Shown here piece after piece: positions 23,621 through 34,490 of a DNA stretch of 64,000 bases. Numbering within the stretch: position 1 is the first letter of the stretch; each line of letters opens with the position of its first letter. The stretch lies in contig OU452203.1 in NCBI GenBank assembly GCA_911728435.2, positions 14,839,651 through 14,903,650 on the forward strand, given 5' to 3'. The DNA is from Apoderus coryli. Lineage: Eukaryota > Arthropoda > Insecta > Coleoptera > Attelabidae. Below the pieces are notes generated by a model, which was given only the letters and a program-made list of their open reading frames with translations, had not been told where the DNA came from and did not search any database. Made by a program: the position numbers and the translations under genes.

Positions 23621-24440
23621 GATAAGCGAATTTGTCAAAAACAAGGCGGGTTTTTTAGCCAATTTACTTCCTAACCTCAAATTTGCCCACACGTTATAAA
23701 CACAACCACCGATTTTAACGCAAAATAACCAGCCTGTATCCTGAATCCCCTTGTACAAGTTAATGTAATTTCCTTTAAATAACGACCAGTTTATTACAGA
23801 AAAAAGCATAATTAAAAATATTCCTGCAGTTAATGGTTATGATGACAATATATATAAAAAATGCTGCAGCAATTCTCATTTAAGAAAAATCATGTTATTT
23901 AAGAATTCCACAATGTTTCTAAATGATTTACTATTCAGTAGCTTAAAATAATTTATGGTTGCGGAAGCTATAACGCATCGATGATAATAAAAGTTAATAT
24001 GATATTGCAGCATTTAAACAAACAAAAAGCAATTTGTGTAATGCTGGTACACTTTTAATAAAAATTGCAGTGTATGTAAAACAACGTTTTATTGTTAGCA
24101 TGATAACCTTTGCAGAATAAAAATAGATCAATATTTGTTATTAGTGAACTGTTGACATATATAATCGGTCGAGAACCTCATTTAGAATTGCATATAGAGG
24201 CTGATTTAGTTTTACTGATTTAGTTTAATATTTCCTATATGTACTACTCAAGGATGCAAATGTTAAAATTAGTATTAAAAAGTGGTCATTGTGAGAAAAA
24301 TTAGGGGTACATAGGTGGGATGATACAATTTTTTTGTTATTTTAATTTGGGCATTCTATATTAAGACACTAAATATTCAAATAATAATTTAATTAGACGT
24401 AAACGAATTTAAAATACAGAAAATGAAATAAACTAACATT
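23621..24440. other. AT-rich non-coding stretch
   Basis: Nothing recognisable. Confidence 0.45.
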
Positions 24441-24668
24441 TACGAATTAAAAAAATTCCGTGACACAAGTAAGGTTTGAACCTACATCTCTCGATTGCCG
24501 GTCAGGTGTTTTACCAATTAAACTACCGAGGCACATATTACATGGAACTTCTTTAATTCGTACATGCCTTGCTTCCTATATGCATTATAACAGTGTGTAG
24601 TCTTTGAATTAAAGACCGAAACGTAGCACTGCATAATATGAAGCAAGGCATGTATGAATTAAAGAAGA
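24441..24668. repeat. Alternating inverted repeats around a tRNA-like sequence and a hammerhead-like hairpin
   Basis: Three related 19-28-nt sequences alternate in orientation: A 24441-24459 (plus sense), B 24544-24575 (inverted), C 24640-24667 (plus sense). A with B (17 of 19) encloses the tRNA-like sequence at 24461-24532. B with C (27 of 28) encloses a 64-nt loop. That loop contains CAGTG...CACTG around GTCTTT/AAAGAC followed by GAAACGTA, which resembles a decayed hammerhead without its CUGAUGA block. Confidence 0.65.
24461..24532 (-). tRNA. tRNA-like sequence, probably a pseudo-tRNA or SINE head
   Basis: It is 72 nt long on the minus strand. The D arm is GTTT-AATTGGTA-AAAC and the T arm GTAGG-TTCAAAC-CTTAC with intact pairing. 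The anticodon arm CCTGA-CCGGCAA-TCGAG is damaged (position 33 is C, two poor pairs). The acceptor GCCTCGG/TTGTGTC has two mismatches and wobbles. Box A-like (TAGTTTAATTGG) and box B-like (GGTTCAAAC) promoter blocks are recognisable. A functional tRNA is unlikely; a tRNA-derived SINE head fits better. Confidence 0.55.
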
Positions 24669-24805
24669 ATATCTTTCTTTCGTTTATTTAAAATAATTTG
24701 CTTACTTTAATAGTCCGTAGTACATTTTTCATTGCATGTGCTCAAAATAAAGTCTCACAATTTCTGAGAGGATTTATAGGGGTACAGATTTCTGTAGCAT
24801 CGATA

Positions 24806-25800
24806 TAATACTAATAATAATAAAGCATTTATTTTCGAAAGGCTTAAATAATTCATATATTTCTGATAACACATTATATCCCACAACAAACACAAATAGC
24901 AAAATCAAAACACAAAATTATACAAGTATAAAGAATATGTTAAAAATATCTAAAACTTAGCACTCGGTTAAAAAAAGAAGAAAAAATGAATTTAGCGTTG
25001 CTTAAACAACAGTAGTGCGTTAGTCGTGTCTTCACCGCCTTCTGGGTATGCGGAAGTTGAAATTACCCAAAAAAATGGGCAGTCAACCAAACTATGTACA
25101 ATCCTGTACAAAAACTTTAAAGCTTGCAACATTCTACGCCTCTTAAGAGAGACCACATCAAATCGCATACACCAGTCTATATGATAAATACTTGAGGAAT
25201 CTTCTCTGGATGAACTCAACCATACAATGGATTTCACACCACTAAACAGTACTCGAGCCGAGATCTAACGAAAGAGGAGAAAAGTTTCTTCATGGTAGAA
25301 TTCTCTGATACATCTCGGCTGTTACGAATCACAGCATTCGCGCAGCAGGATTGACAAAGTTCCCTCGTCTCATTAAAATCCAAAACCCTGGCTTTCAGAG
25401 TATAATCCCAAACAATTGGCTGTTTTACTCTGTAAAAACTGACAAAGTTGATACATTTTGGGACAATAGATTATGAACGCACCACCAAATCAACAGTTGC
25501 GTGACAAAGAAAAGCTTGAGATCATCAGCATACGCCAGTATACCACCATTAGAAGAACTGATAAAATGATTATAAACATATTGAATAGCAGAGGACCAAG
25601 GTTGGACCCTTGTGGGACACCATAAGACGAACCAAATACTAGAGATCTAAAGCTCTTAAGCTCCACATACTGCTCGCGATGATAAATGCACGATCGAAGC
25701 AACGCCACCAGCGCTGGAGAAAATCCGAAAGCTTCGAAAGTAAAACATAATGAACAATTCGATCGAAAGCCTTCCGGAAGTCTGTGTAAACAACATCACA
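24806..25800 (-). pseudogene. Non-LTR retrotransposon relic with reverse transcriptase core
   Basis: On the minus strand the order is YTDFRKAFDRIVHY (motif with catalytic Asp, about 25790-25745), YVELKSFRSLVFGSSYGVPQ and GSNLGPLLFN (25660-25590), then after a frameshift ILAYADDLKLFF (YADD active site at 25532-25521). Further pieces are SRLEYCLVV and, near 25237-24992, C-terminal fragments (LKFLYRIVHSLVD). The 3' end reads AAATAAATGCTTTATTATTA at 24828-24806, the AATAAA-like plus (ATT)n tail seen in other copies. It is 5'-truncated, with several stops and frameshifts. The motif set is that of jockey/CR1-type ORF2. Confidence 0.8.
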
Positions 25801-27060
25801 ATGCAATTACCGGTCAGGCGCCTCGCAAACTTGATGAGACAACGAAATATGAAAATAAATTCTCCAAATGAGTTATTACTAGAAAATGATCTGATCTAAA
25901 TAGTGCATTTAACATAAAGTATAGATTATGCGCTGAGCTTCGAAGCTTTTCTACTCACTTAAGAATACAATAACATATTACACACGACGGTAAAAGGCCT
26001 GCTCATAACATGAATCAACGTCCTCTATTCGCAGGCAAAGCATTATTTTACTGTCTTACCTATATAATAAATAACTGTTATTAACTAAAGTCCTAGTGCG
26101 AATGGGACCGCCATGAATTATTTTAGTAAAATAAGATAAAATCTATGAAAATGAAGATAATAAACATGTTTAAAATTTCAAAAATATGGTATTTCACACT
26201 AATAATTAATATTGTTTACAGTTGCTTACAATGTGCATGGGAAAACTTTTCTGTAAGAATAAAAAAAAAGGAGCAACTTGTTACTGTCTAATTAATTTCA
26301 CACCATATATACGCTCAGGTAATGATGCAGAACCAATTGGGACTTTTAAAATTCATTAAAATATGATTTTAGAGTATCAACGGAAAAAGCAAAGAGTAAA
26401 AACTCAGTTAGCAAACGAATATGTATAATTAAGACTAAAAGATAGTAGTTGTTACTAACAATATATTATAAATATATTAACAACTTGTTAATATAGAATG
26501 TAGGACTTTCTTGTGTTGCTCCAGTACTCGTATTCATATACACATGCAGTGGATAGTTACTAGAATACATTTTAATTAAAAAAAAAGGAACTACCAAAGG
26601 GGCCATCCACTGTTTTCTCTGTTTCCTCGCACTTTTTATTTTGCATAATTTTTTTTTTTTTTGGTTGTGGTAATATTGATATTTATTGTAGAACGTAAGA
26701 AAGAGTAGTTTATATTCGTGTGAAATATTCGCATACAAAAATTTATTTCATCAACACTTAGGTGGTCTAAAACTTGATGATCCATATATACTAAATATTA
26801 TAATAAAAATGTCAGGCAATGCAACGTATATTATTTTGGCACTATTTCTTGTTTTGATGCAGAAAACTTTCACAATTCGCTAATAAAGAATCCGGACAAC
26901 TAATAAATTATTAAGAGCAGAAAAGTTGAAGAATATGCAACTGGATTTGATGTGAGTGAGATGTTGTAATATCAAAATCTTTATTCCATGTTATATGGTA
27001 TAGGCAAAACAGGTTAAGAAAAAATACTCATAATTGAACAGGGAATTCAAAAATATAATA
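25801..27060. other. AT-rich non-coding stretch
   Basis: Contains a poly(T) run at about 26648-26661. No gene is recognised. Confidence 0.45.
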
Positions 27061-27184
27061 ATATATAGGGTGTTCCATTTGAAATTAGAGAGTTGATATC
27101 AACTTCCCATAAAATCGGAACTCGCACACACGTAGCAATAATATAAACTGATCTCAAAACAATCGTAGGAATCGTTAGTCAAAT
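27061..27184. repeat. Transposon-terminus-like repeat
   Basis: TATAGGGTGTTCCATTTGAA starts a short block of a type often seen at insect repeat edges. It is not shared with copy B at 48 kb, so it is a separate insertion abutting the next feature. Confidence 0.3.
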
Positions 27185-27920
27185 ATAGTAAAATATATAA
27201 ATTTAACGATTCCCCGGGGCTATCCGTTCCTATGCCTCTTTACGTTATAAAAGGGCATCGAATGCAGCGTTTTTTGATACATTTCTCCCCCGTATATAAG
27301 ACGTACTCATGCCTGCCAAAGGATACCGACAGTAGTAAAAATAACTACAGTGACTGGAAAAAAGGAGAGTATGCAAATAAATATATTATGAATGAAACAA
27401 ATAATTTTTGGCAACGTGTTATTTTCTCAGATTAATCTCAGTATAATCGGATGGACATCATATGATATGGCGACGACTTAATGTAGAATTTAAAGAAGAA
27501 AATTTGTGTCCGACAGTAAAACACAGTGGCAGAATATTGTAACCATGATCTGTTCAATAGCTTTTCTTAGATTAATAAAATCAAAGAAGATCTATCAAAT
27601 TAGATAATAATTTTTAATAAAACCTCAAGTGGATGAAACTTTTTGCAGTCACTGTATCAGACACGAGCGGAACACGTTGGGAGTTTAGGCATCAAGGTTT
27701 ACATGTGCAAAGCCAGCGTCTTCTTTTAAATATTTATCATCAGTTAAGGTCTGAAAATAATGAAGTGAGGAATACACCTATTATGAAATTTTTACGTTCT
27801 ATAGAAAATGTCACTGACTAAGTGAGTAAAATTTGTCGTTAGTTTATAATATCAGAAGCATATTATTACAAATGTATCTACTTGTAATATGCATAACAAG
27901 TATTAACAATAGTATTAATT
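27185..27920 (+). mobile_element. Composite Tc1-like repeat, copy A
   Basis: Near-identical over ~740 bp to 48090-48868. The middle encodes NFWQRVIFSD followed by a decayed SQYNLNGWTSYDMA frame, the first catalytic block of Tc1-like transposases (FW..VIFSDES.F.L.G). Downstream, after unrelated DNA, both copies carry a 62-codon frame whose end reads SQRLLLNIYHQLRSENNEV and IMKFLRSIENVTD. This looks like the N-terminal HTH of a different transposase. The unit is thus a chimera of two dead elements that was then duplicated. No terminal repeats are clear, and both copies lack intact coding capacity. Confidence 0.65.
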
Positions 27921-28550
27921 ATGCTGTTAATAATAATAAGTATAACTGCTTTTGAATAAATTTATTCAAACTCATCAATTATTACTTTAAAATGTTCATA
28001 TATTTTTTTTATACAAATTAGATACTACAAATAGTACCTAAGGACCATTACTTATATAATCATATTGATTATAATAACTATGTAGTACAAAATTATCATA
28101 CAATAGTCCTTCTATATTGGAAGCTGTTTCAGATACTAAAAGCTAATAGACTTTGTGTATATTTTTACTTTATACAGAGGTTATTAGACGATCATATTTT
28201 TTTTTCTATACTGTTTTACAAATTTAAATATTTATTTTCCATAGAAGGATACAAACTAATTTGGTTAAACAACAGTTATAGTGTAATTATGGATTGTAAT
28301 AAAAGTTTATTGTTATAGTGTGTTAATAAGAAATAATAGTTTTGAATAAATAGAATTACCTATTACAAGAAACATCCCACGAGGTTTTAGCCCCTAGTTA
28401 ATCTGAGATTTATCTTTGTTTACAGTTTTGTATTTCATATTACAGCACAATCGTTATGATTTCAGTGTCATTAAAATTATTTAGCTAATTGTCATTCGAT
28501 CTAGGTATTGTAGGGTGTTTTTCTTTGCTATTTTAGTAGCTGAAAGTTAT
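27921..28550. other. AT-rich non-coding stretch
   Basis: Nothing recognisable. Confidence 0.45.
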
Positions 28551-28559
28551 TATTTGATT

Positions 28560-28700
28560 CTTTCTCTGTCCGAATTTCTAGCAAGATAATGCTCGACCTC
28601 ATGCGGCCGCTGATAAATAATAAAATATGAACTAATGTGGACCGTGTTCCATGTATGGAAAATATCGGATATGACAGAATACTGAGTCGATTACCACATA
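28560..28700 (+). pseudogene. Tc1-like transposase fragment
   Basis: QDNARPHAA at about 28568-28595 is the second catalytic block of Tc1-like transposases (QQDNARPHTA). The expected SPDLNPIEH block is not readable downstream because of stops and shifts. First catalytic block absent. Confidence 0.45.
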
Positions 28701-29340
28701 CTGGCTGACCTACAACTACGTGATGAGTCATAAGGATAGATTATCTTGAGATAACCTCTTATTTGTAGCCTCAATTTTGATGTTGCACAATATAATTTTG
28801 ACTCACATTATTAAGGATTCTCTTGCCTTTTGCACATTTTTATATGAATGTCCGTATTGCCGGCTGTCCTTTTACAGACTTTCCAATGAAATTTATAAAA
28901 TCGCCTATTTATCTTTTTATGATGGTAATTTGCTTCAAGATAAAGTTTGCACAGTCTGTTTTTCCTCACGGACTCTTGCTATGAGGCTCTCCTCAATACG
29001 AATAGGCGTTTCGTAGACTAAACTTTTGAAATACCGCTAAGAAAAAAATCAAGGGGGTTTTAAGATCGGGGAAATTCCCGGGCACGTCCAAGGGGACCTC
29101 CTTTTCCCATCAATGCGTAGGGAAATAACTGGTGTACGTTTAAACAATTTCAAACAATACAGGCCAGACACTTTAAAAATTCAGATAGGCGTCTGCGTTT
29201 AAACGAGCAAGCAGCAAGTAAACTATTAGATTATCTTCAACTATATACCAGCCTTTATGTTAACACTAAATTGTTGATGATGTCTACTAGAGGTTACACA
29301 TACAGTTCGTGAACTTTTAACAACAGTTAGAAGAAAACAA
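28701..29340. other. Non-coding stretch
   Basis: The ORF at 28777-29016 is Cys/Phe/Leu-rich with no motif. Nothing else is recognised. Confidence 0.4.
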
Positions 29341-29361
29341 ATCTCCTCGTTAAAGAACATC

Positions 29362-29470
29362 CGGGAATGGACAGGCATACATAGCTTCGAACAATTGTTT
29401 ATAGTGGCTGAAGACAGGAATCAGCTCGCCATCGTGAGTGCCAACGTCACGGAGACCTGACAGGGCACAA
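29362..29470 (+). pseudogene. Possible C-terminal scrap of a retrotransposon ORF2
   Basis: The frame REWTGIHSFEQLFIVAEDRN continues QLAIVSANVTET before a TGA. A short Trp-then-AEDR pattern of this kind is typical of the extreme C-terminus of some insect non-LTR ORF2 proteins. Nothing upstream supports it, so the call is tentative. The GC-richer DNA to about 29760 has overlapping ORFs on both strands that I could not assign. Confidence 0.3.
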
Positions 29471-32400
29471 TAAGAAGAAGAGCTTGTAGGCGTTGCACAT
29501 GTTAATGATCGAGAAGATGCTCTTGAATGACATGGTGTACCATCAACATGGAGGGTCTCATATGGTGTTCCAACTACTCGAACACTTAGATGCACACGGT
29601 GTTCTTAGACGGCCAAGACCACCTTCGGTTTCCAATTTATCTAAGACGGCGATGGCTGGAAGCAAAAGGTTGTATGTTGAGGTTGCGTTCTGGATATCGT
29701 ACAAGCGTGATGCTTCTTTTCCATTGCATTATGCTGCACCGTAAGCAAGATGCACACGGGCCAGTTCTTCAAATGAGAACAACCAAAAATGATGTTTTGA
29801 GTAATGTTATTGTAATTATCCAGAATATCGTTTTTCACCTTAACCGCCAGATTTACTAATACATTTTATGCCAAAAAGGAGTATTTATGGACATATGTTT
29901 ACTAAACAAAAATTTTTTGTTTTCATGACCTCTATCACATCTTAAAGTTTGTCGGTATGTCTTTGGGTATATTGGCTTGAATTATATAAAAAATTTTCCT
30001 CAAAATAAGAGTAGTGTGCAGTGTTATTTTCTTGAGTGTTTATTTTTGTTTGAAGTCTTTTATTTTCTATAAAGTGATACATTTTCCACGCATTGGTTCT
30101 TCTATCACATCCCTTGTCTTTGACATGTCGCAAGTTGTTAGCAAATTTTAAAATTTCTATGTATCTCTAAGTTAGCGTTTGCTTCTGACAAGAAAATTAT
30201 TAAAAAGAAAATATTAAATGGGTCAGCAAAATAGAGCAGTTTTATTTGTTTAAATTTACGTAAAGTATAAATTCAGATATATGCGCTTCTATGATGAATT
30301 ATAGGAGCGCCATAATATATGTCATGCTGAACAAAGTGATCTCTAAATGTCACAACGATGTACCGGAAGTCCTAACACACTGAAAATATTACTTTTTTGT
30401 AGGCCCCTCTCTATGATAAATAGACATAATCAAATTTTATTTATAATAGTGTATTGATGAAATCCTTTGGGATGGATATAGACGTTTACCTCACTGTTGA
30501 AATTTGACCTAGAAAAAGCCCATTTTATACGTATAAAAAGTGAAATTAAATTCCAAATAAATGGTTACCTAAACAAAGCAATGTTTTCAATAATACATCG
30601 TGTAACGATATCTAATAATTCTATTACAAAAACTTTACATGCACCATGTATCTCATGATTGACATGACAATTTTAAACATCAGTTAGTACAAAACACACC
30701 TAGCTGTATATGCTACATTACATATGGATATGTATTGTACCTAATTGGTCACTAGCAGCCGACTGATCATTATTCCACTCCATTAACTTCTAGATGGTAG
30801 TTATGTTTTAGTTTACGTTTACTTTGTTTCTTTTTTGGGGAGGCATAACAATATAATGTGTGTTTATCTATTAGAACACGTTTAGCCAGATATTGCAGAA
30901 CACTTTGCAATCACTGGAATGCGCAATGAGTGTGAATTATAATTCAGGGTGAAATTTGCGAATAAAATGATGTCACATTTAGACAATTGCGGCCTAGCCT
31001 CTCTGTTGGTGAGTCATTCCTCAATTACAGCTTGGGTTTGAAAAAAGCCCTTGTACACTGGTAAAAATCTGCCATATACGTAACATAATTATTCCTGACA
31101 AGCTTCAATAAAAATATATTTTAAACTACTAATCCATGCGTGCTTTATTTCCATACTTTAATGGACAAATTTCAATCACATATTCTCCGTCTAACAAACT
31201 TTACTTTATTTTACAGGCTCTGCAAAAATTCATTAAGGCAATTTAAAGTCATTTTTGTCAAGCAAAAAACACGTGAAGTTTATTGTGAACGACGAAATAG
31301 TCTCCACCTTCAAGTGATATCTAACTTAAAAATCTTAGAGAGGTTAAGTAGCGGTAGCTGCTTTTCAACGTCTAATTTATTCGAAAAAATTGATGTGTAT
31401 CAGAACTCTTATTACACCATAGACATTTTTATAAAATTTGCTCAAGTATAAAATTACAATTACCGGTGGCGTCCGTACGAATTTAGACTGAATATTTTAA
31501 GAAAATATTACGCGCCACTGCTTTTTCTTATTTGTCTCTTGACTGGTATTGATTCTTTGATTTTTGTCGTACTATTTGCCCTTTTGTACTCGATACATAA
31601 CTAAAAAGAAACTTGCCAACAAAAATCCTAAACATTATTAACATTTCCAGATACTAGAGCAAAATTAGTTAAACAAATTTTCGAAATGTCTATCAGAATT
31701 AATTAACACTTGACAATTTCTTACATGCTGTTTTGGAAAGCAGGTGATTATGTTGTTTCAATTCGTTACAGGCTTCCTCAATCTAAAAACAAGCTTTTCT
31801 TGGAGCAGCATAACCATTTCAGATAGATTTAAAAAGTTCCATGTGATTTTCTTTATCACTTGTTTTTTCTTCAAGTATACTTTTGGTGTATTTCAATTCA
31901 TGTATACAATATTTATAGTACAATTTAAGTACTTCTTTAAACTACTTTAAATACTGCAAGTAAAAGTACAGTATATTTCAAATATTTGTTGAAAATTTCA
32001 GGAAGTATTAAAAGTATCAATAATTGCAAATACCTAAAAACAAAAACATTTGAGGTAACGGTGTGTTTCAAGTGCCAAAATTAATTGAAATAATTTTTCC
32101 AAATATTTTTCTTCAATTATTGACACATCTACGCGAGAGAGTATTATGTTGCACTTTACCCATTAAAATCACAGTTACCTTGTATCATTTATTAAGCTTT
32201 ATACATATTAAGAATTTAGTTCAGATTATTATATTCCGTTATGTATGTTTCAGGTAAAAACCAATATTATTGACATCTAATCGTTGATTGGTAAGTCTTT
32301 GATATATTTTATATATAAGCCAGCTTTAAAAATATTTATCAAAAAATACTGTAAAGGTACATTTGAACAGGGCGGGAGTGTATGCGGAGGGTTGGAAGTG

Positions 32401-32940
32401 CACATACGTTTCTCCTATTTTGAAAGTGATATCAGTATTAATACACCTGTGAGAGCTGGTCCAATAATGTGAAAAACAGTTTCAATTAACTTACTCTCTA
32501 AAATGCACCATTTTGAAATTGAAAAAAAAAATCCGTTTCTTGCGAATTTCTTCGGAGTCGTTTATCGTACAGAAAACAGCTTTTGCAAGCATTTTCTAAT
32601 CATAATAAGCTATGTTTTGTGCAAGAACTTTTTTTTTAATTCATAATTGGTAAAGATATTTAAGGGCTAGGTGCTGTTTTTCTCCACAATTTCTACGGCA
32701 CTGGAAAAAGTACCGCCAATGTTTTCTACACAAAAAAGGTACTCTTGGTCATAACCTCTAAAGTTGACCGTTTTTGATGAAAATCAACATGTTGAAAAAC
32801 GTGGTCAATTTTTTTAAATAAATTTAATTTTTTCTACTAATTAAACGTTAACTTTATAATTGCAAAAATGAAAAATAACATTAAGTTTGTACCTGCAAAA
32901 AGTAAATTTTTATTATAAAAATGAAAATGAATAATTACAC
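29471..32940. other. Mostly AT-rich non-coding stretch
   Basis: The ORFs at 29493-29859, 31140-31451, 31744-31950 and 32063-32257 lack recognisable motifs. Most are Phe/Ile/Leu-rich as expected by chance in AT-rich DNA. No splice-bounded exon was found. Confidence 0.4.
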
Positions 32941-32959
32941 AAACGGTGAAATGTGCGAA

Positions 32960-33294
32960 ATGCATTGCCTGTACGGAATGGCGAGCGGCAATTCGGCAGA
33001 ACCAAGGCGTTTGTATCAAGAAAGACATCCTGATCGCCAAGTACCACACCATAACTTGTTTCAACACATTCACCAATGACTATGGGAGAATGGAAGTTTT
33101 AAAAAGAATACTGCTGATAATGGGAGGCCTATGGAAGTTGCAATTTCCCTATAAGAGGCTGTCCTCAACGAAGTTGAAGAAAATCCGACCACAAGTACCA
33201 GACGGACAGACTCTATCTATAGCACCGGAGCTTTTCCTAAAATTGTCAGGACAAATGTGTATAGAAAGTTCGGGAAACATCGTGGTCTTGAATA
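32960..33294 (+). pseudogene. N-terminal relic of a DUF4817-type DDE transposase
   Basis: ATG 32960 opens a frame reading HCLYGMASGNSAEPRRLYQE then RHPDRQVPHHNLFQHIHQ, a clear DUF4817-type start (YGMA.GN..EA.RLYQER.P.R..P....F). After a stop it continues GRPMEVAISL, a second stop, then AVLNEVEENPTTSTR and KIVRTNVYRKFGKHRGLE, i.e. the second HTH (E.VL..VEENP.TSTR). There are two in-frame stops and an internal deletion; the catalytic half is gone. A longer open frame in another phase (32946-33314) is a shadow. Confidence 0.75.
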
Positions 33295-33805
33295 ATAGAT
33301 TCCATATTCCATAATAGATATTTATATTGTATAAAACAATATGCACGTATGAAATATTTTTAATAGTCATACATTAGCATTTGATTATATATTTCCATAA
33401 TTTTATTTAGCTTTTTCGATCAATCCCATTACGTTTAGCAATCAAACGACTCACACAATTTTGTTAAGGTATTATGTTTTTTGCTAGTTACGCGAATGTG
33501 TTTTCTTGAAAAAAAATTTGTACATTACAAATATGGTTTTAATATAAAGAGGTTGATTTTGTTAATGTGAAGGTCTACGCTTCAATTAGGTAAATTGGAA
33601 AAAAATATTTTCTGCAGTATAATTATGTTTATAGATTTATTTATAATCTACATTGACATATTATATCTTTTGGTTGAATTTCATAAAAAATCTTCTAATT
33701 GTATTGTTGTTTATTTTGCTTAAATGCTCAAAACATACAGTTTGTGAAATTTTGGTTAAAAAACTTGACGGGTTATGAGGTTATCGTCTTGTGTTATTTG
33801 TTCTC
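33295..33805. other. AT-rich non-coding stretch
   Basis: Nothing recognisable. Confidence 0.45.
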
Positions 33806-33839
33806 AACGTTTCACCAATAGAGTTTTCAGTATCTTCAG
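33806..33839 (-). ncRNA. Minimalist hammerhead ribozyme motif
   Basis: On the minus strand: CTGAAGA (33839-33833), T, helix II ACTGA against TTGGT (33831-33827 with 33818-33814, two wobbles), GAAA (33813-33810), CGTT (33809-33806). It has the same layout as the copies at 11.6, 18.5-18.9 and 56.1 kb. It lies about 110 bp before the first of a pair of direct repeats, which could be Penelope-type terminal repeats. No reverse transcriptase is seen. Confidence 0.55.
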
Positions 33840-33947
33840 CAGTTATCGTGATATATGGTGTTCATTTCACTTCTGTGATGCGATTATCGAAAATTGGCGG
33901 CCTAATTACACCCATGTTCCAAAAAAATACCTACCGGTAAAATATCG

Positions 33948-34100
33948 TTTTAATAATCAATAATGAAAAACTAGAAAAAATCTAACAGCTGTGATAATAG
34001 TGAAATAGATAATGAGCCAAACTGATAGTTTTCATCTCGCCATTTTTGTAGTGATGTTTGGCAGCTGAATGTTTAGAAGATCAAAGACGACGCGTAAGAC
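33948..34100 (+). repeat. Direct repeat, first copy
   Basis: Closely matches 34337-34490, including CTAGAAAAAATCTAACAGCT, GTGATAATAGTGAAA and GACGCGTAAGA. The copies are 389 bp apart (start to start), with unrelated DNA between. This could be the two terminal repeats of a small non-autonomous element or a segmental duplication. Confidence 0.7.
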
Positions 34101-34336
34101 TTTTGCCGGGATCTGACAAAAAATCCAGCCACGCATCATCGATCAGAAGAAGAAAGGTGCAGCAGCGTAAGAAATAGTGTCAAAAAGCTAGGTATTGAGA
34201 TTCCTCTAAGTTGTCACAATATCTAAACTCAGAGACAAAGTGACTAATATGAAATTATCGCAATGTGTTTGTAGAAACACCTGGTTTACGGAAGGATCAA
34301 GTATTGAAAGTTAAATTGGTATAGTAAACTATAACC

Positions 34337-34490
34337 TTTTAATAATCAATAACCAATGAACTAGAAAAAATCTAACAGCTGTGATAATAGTGAAACCGAT
34401 AATGAGCCAATCTGGAGTTTTTGATCTCACCGTTTTTGTAGTGATGTTTTAAAGCTGCATGGTTAGAAGATCAAAAACGACGCGTAAGAG
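34337..34490 (+). repeat. Direct repeat, second copy
   Basis: Partner of 33948-34100. Only the first copy has the hammerhead-like motif in front of it; no such motif is seen before this one. Confidence 0.7.

Noticed and set aside
24461..24532. Functional tRNA gene
   Set aside because: Acceptor and anticodon stems are damaged and position 33 is not T, so only a pseudo-tRNA or SINE head is supported.
31140..31451. 103-codon plus ORF with an internal TTTTACAG acceptor-like site
   Set aside because: No donor follows in a sensible position and the composition is typical of chance AT-rich frames.
32946..33314. 122-codon plus-strand ORF
   Set aside because: It is a shadow frame; the adjacent frame reads the DUF4817-type transposase start and explains the open sequence.
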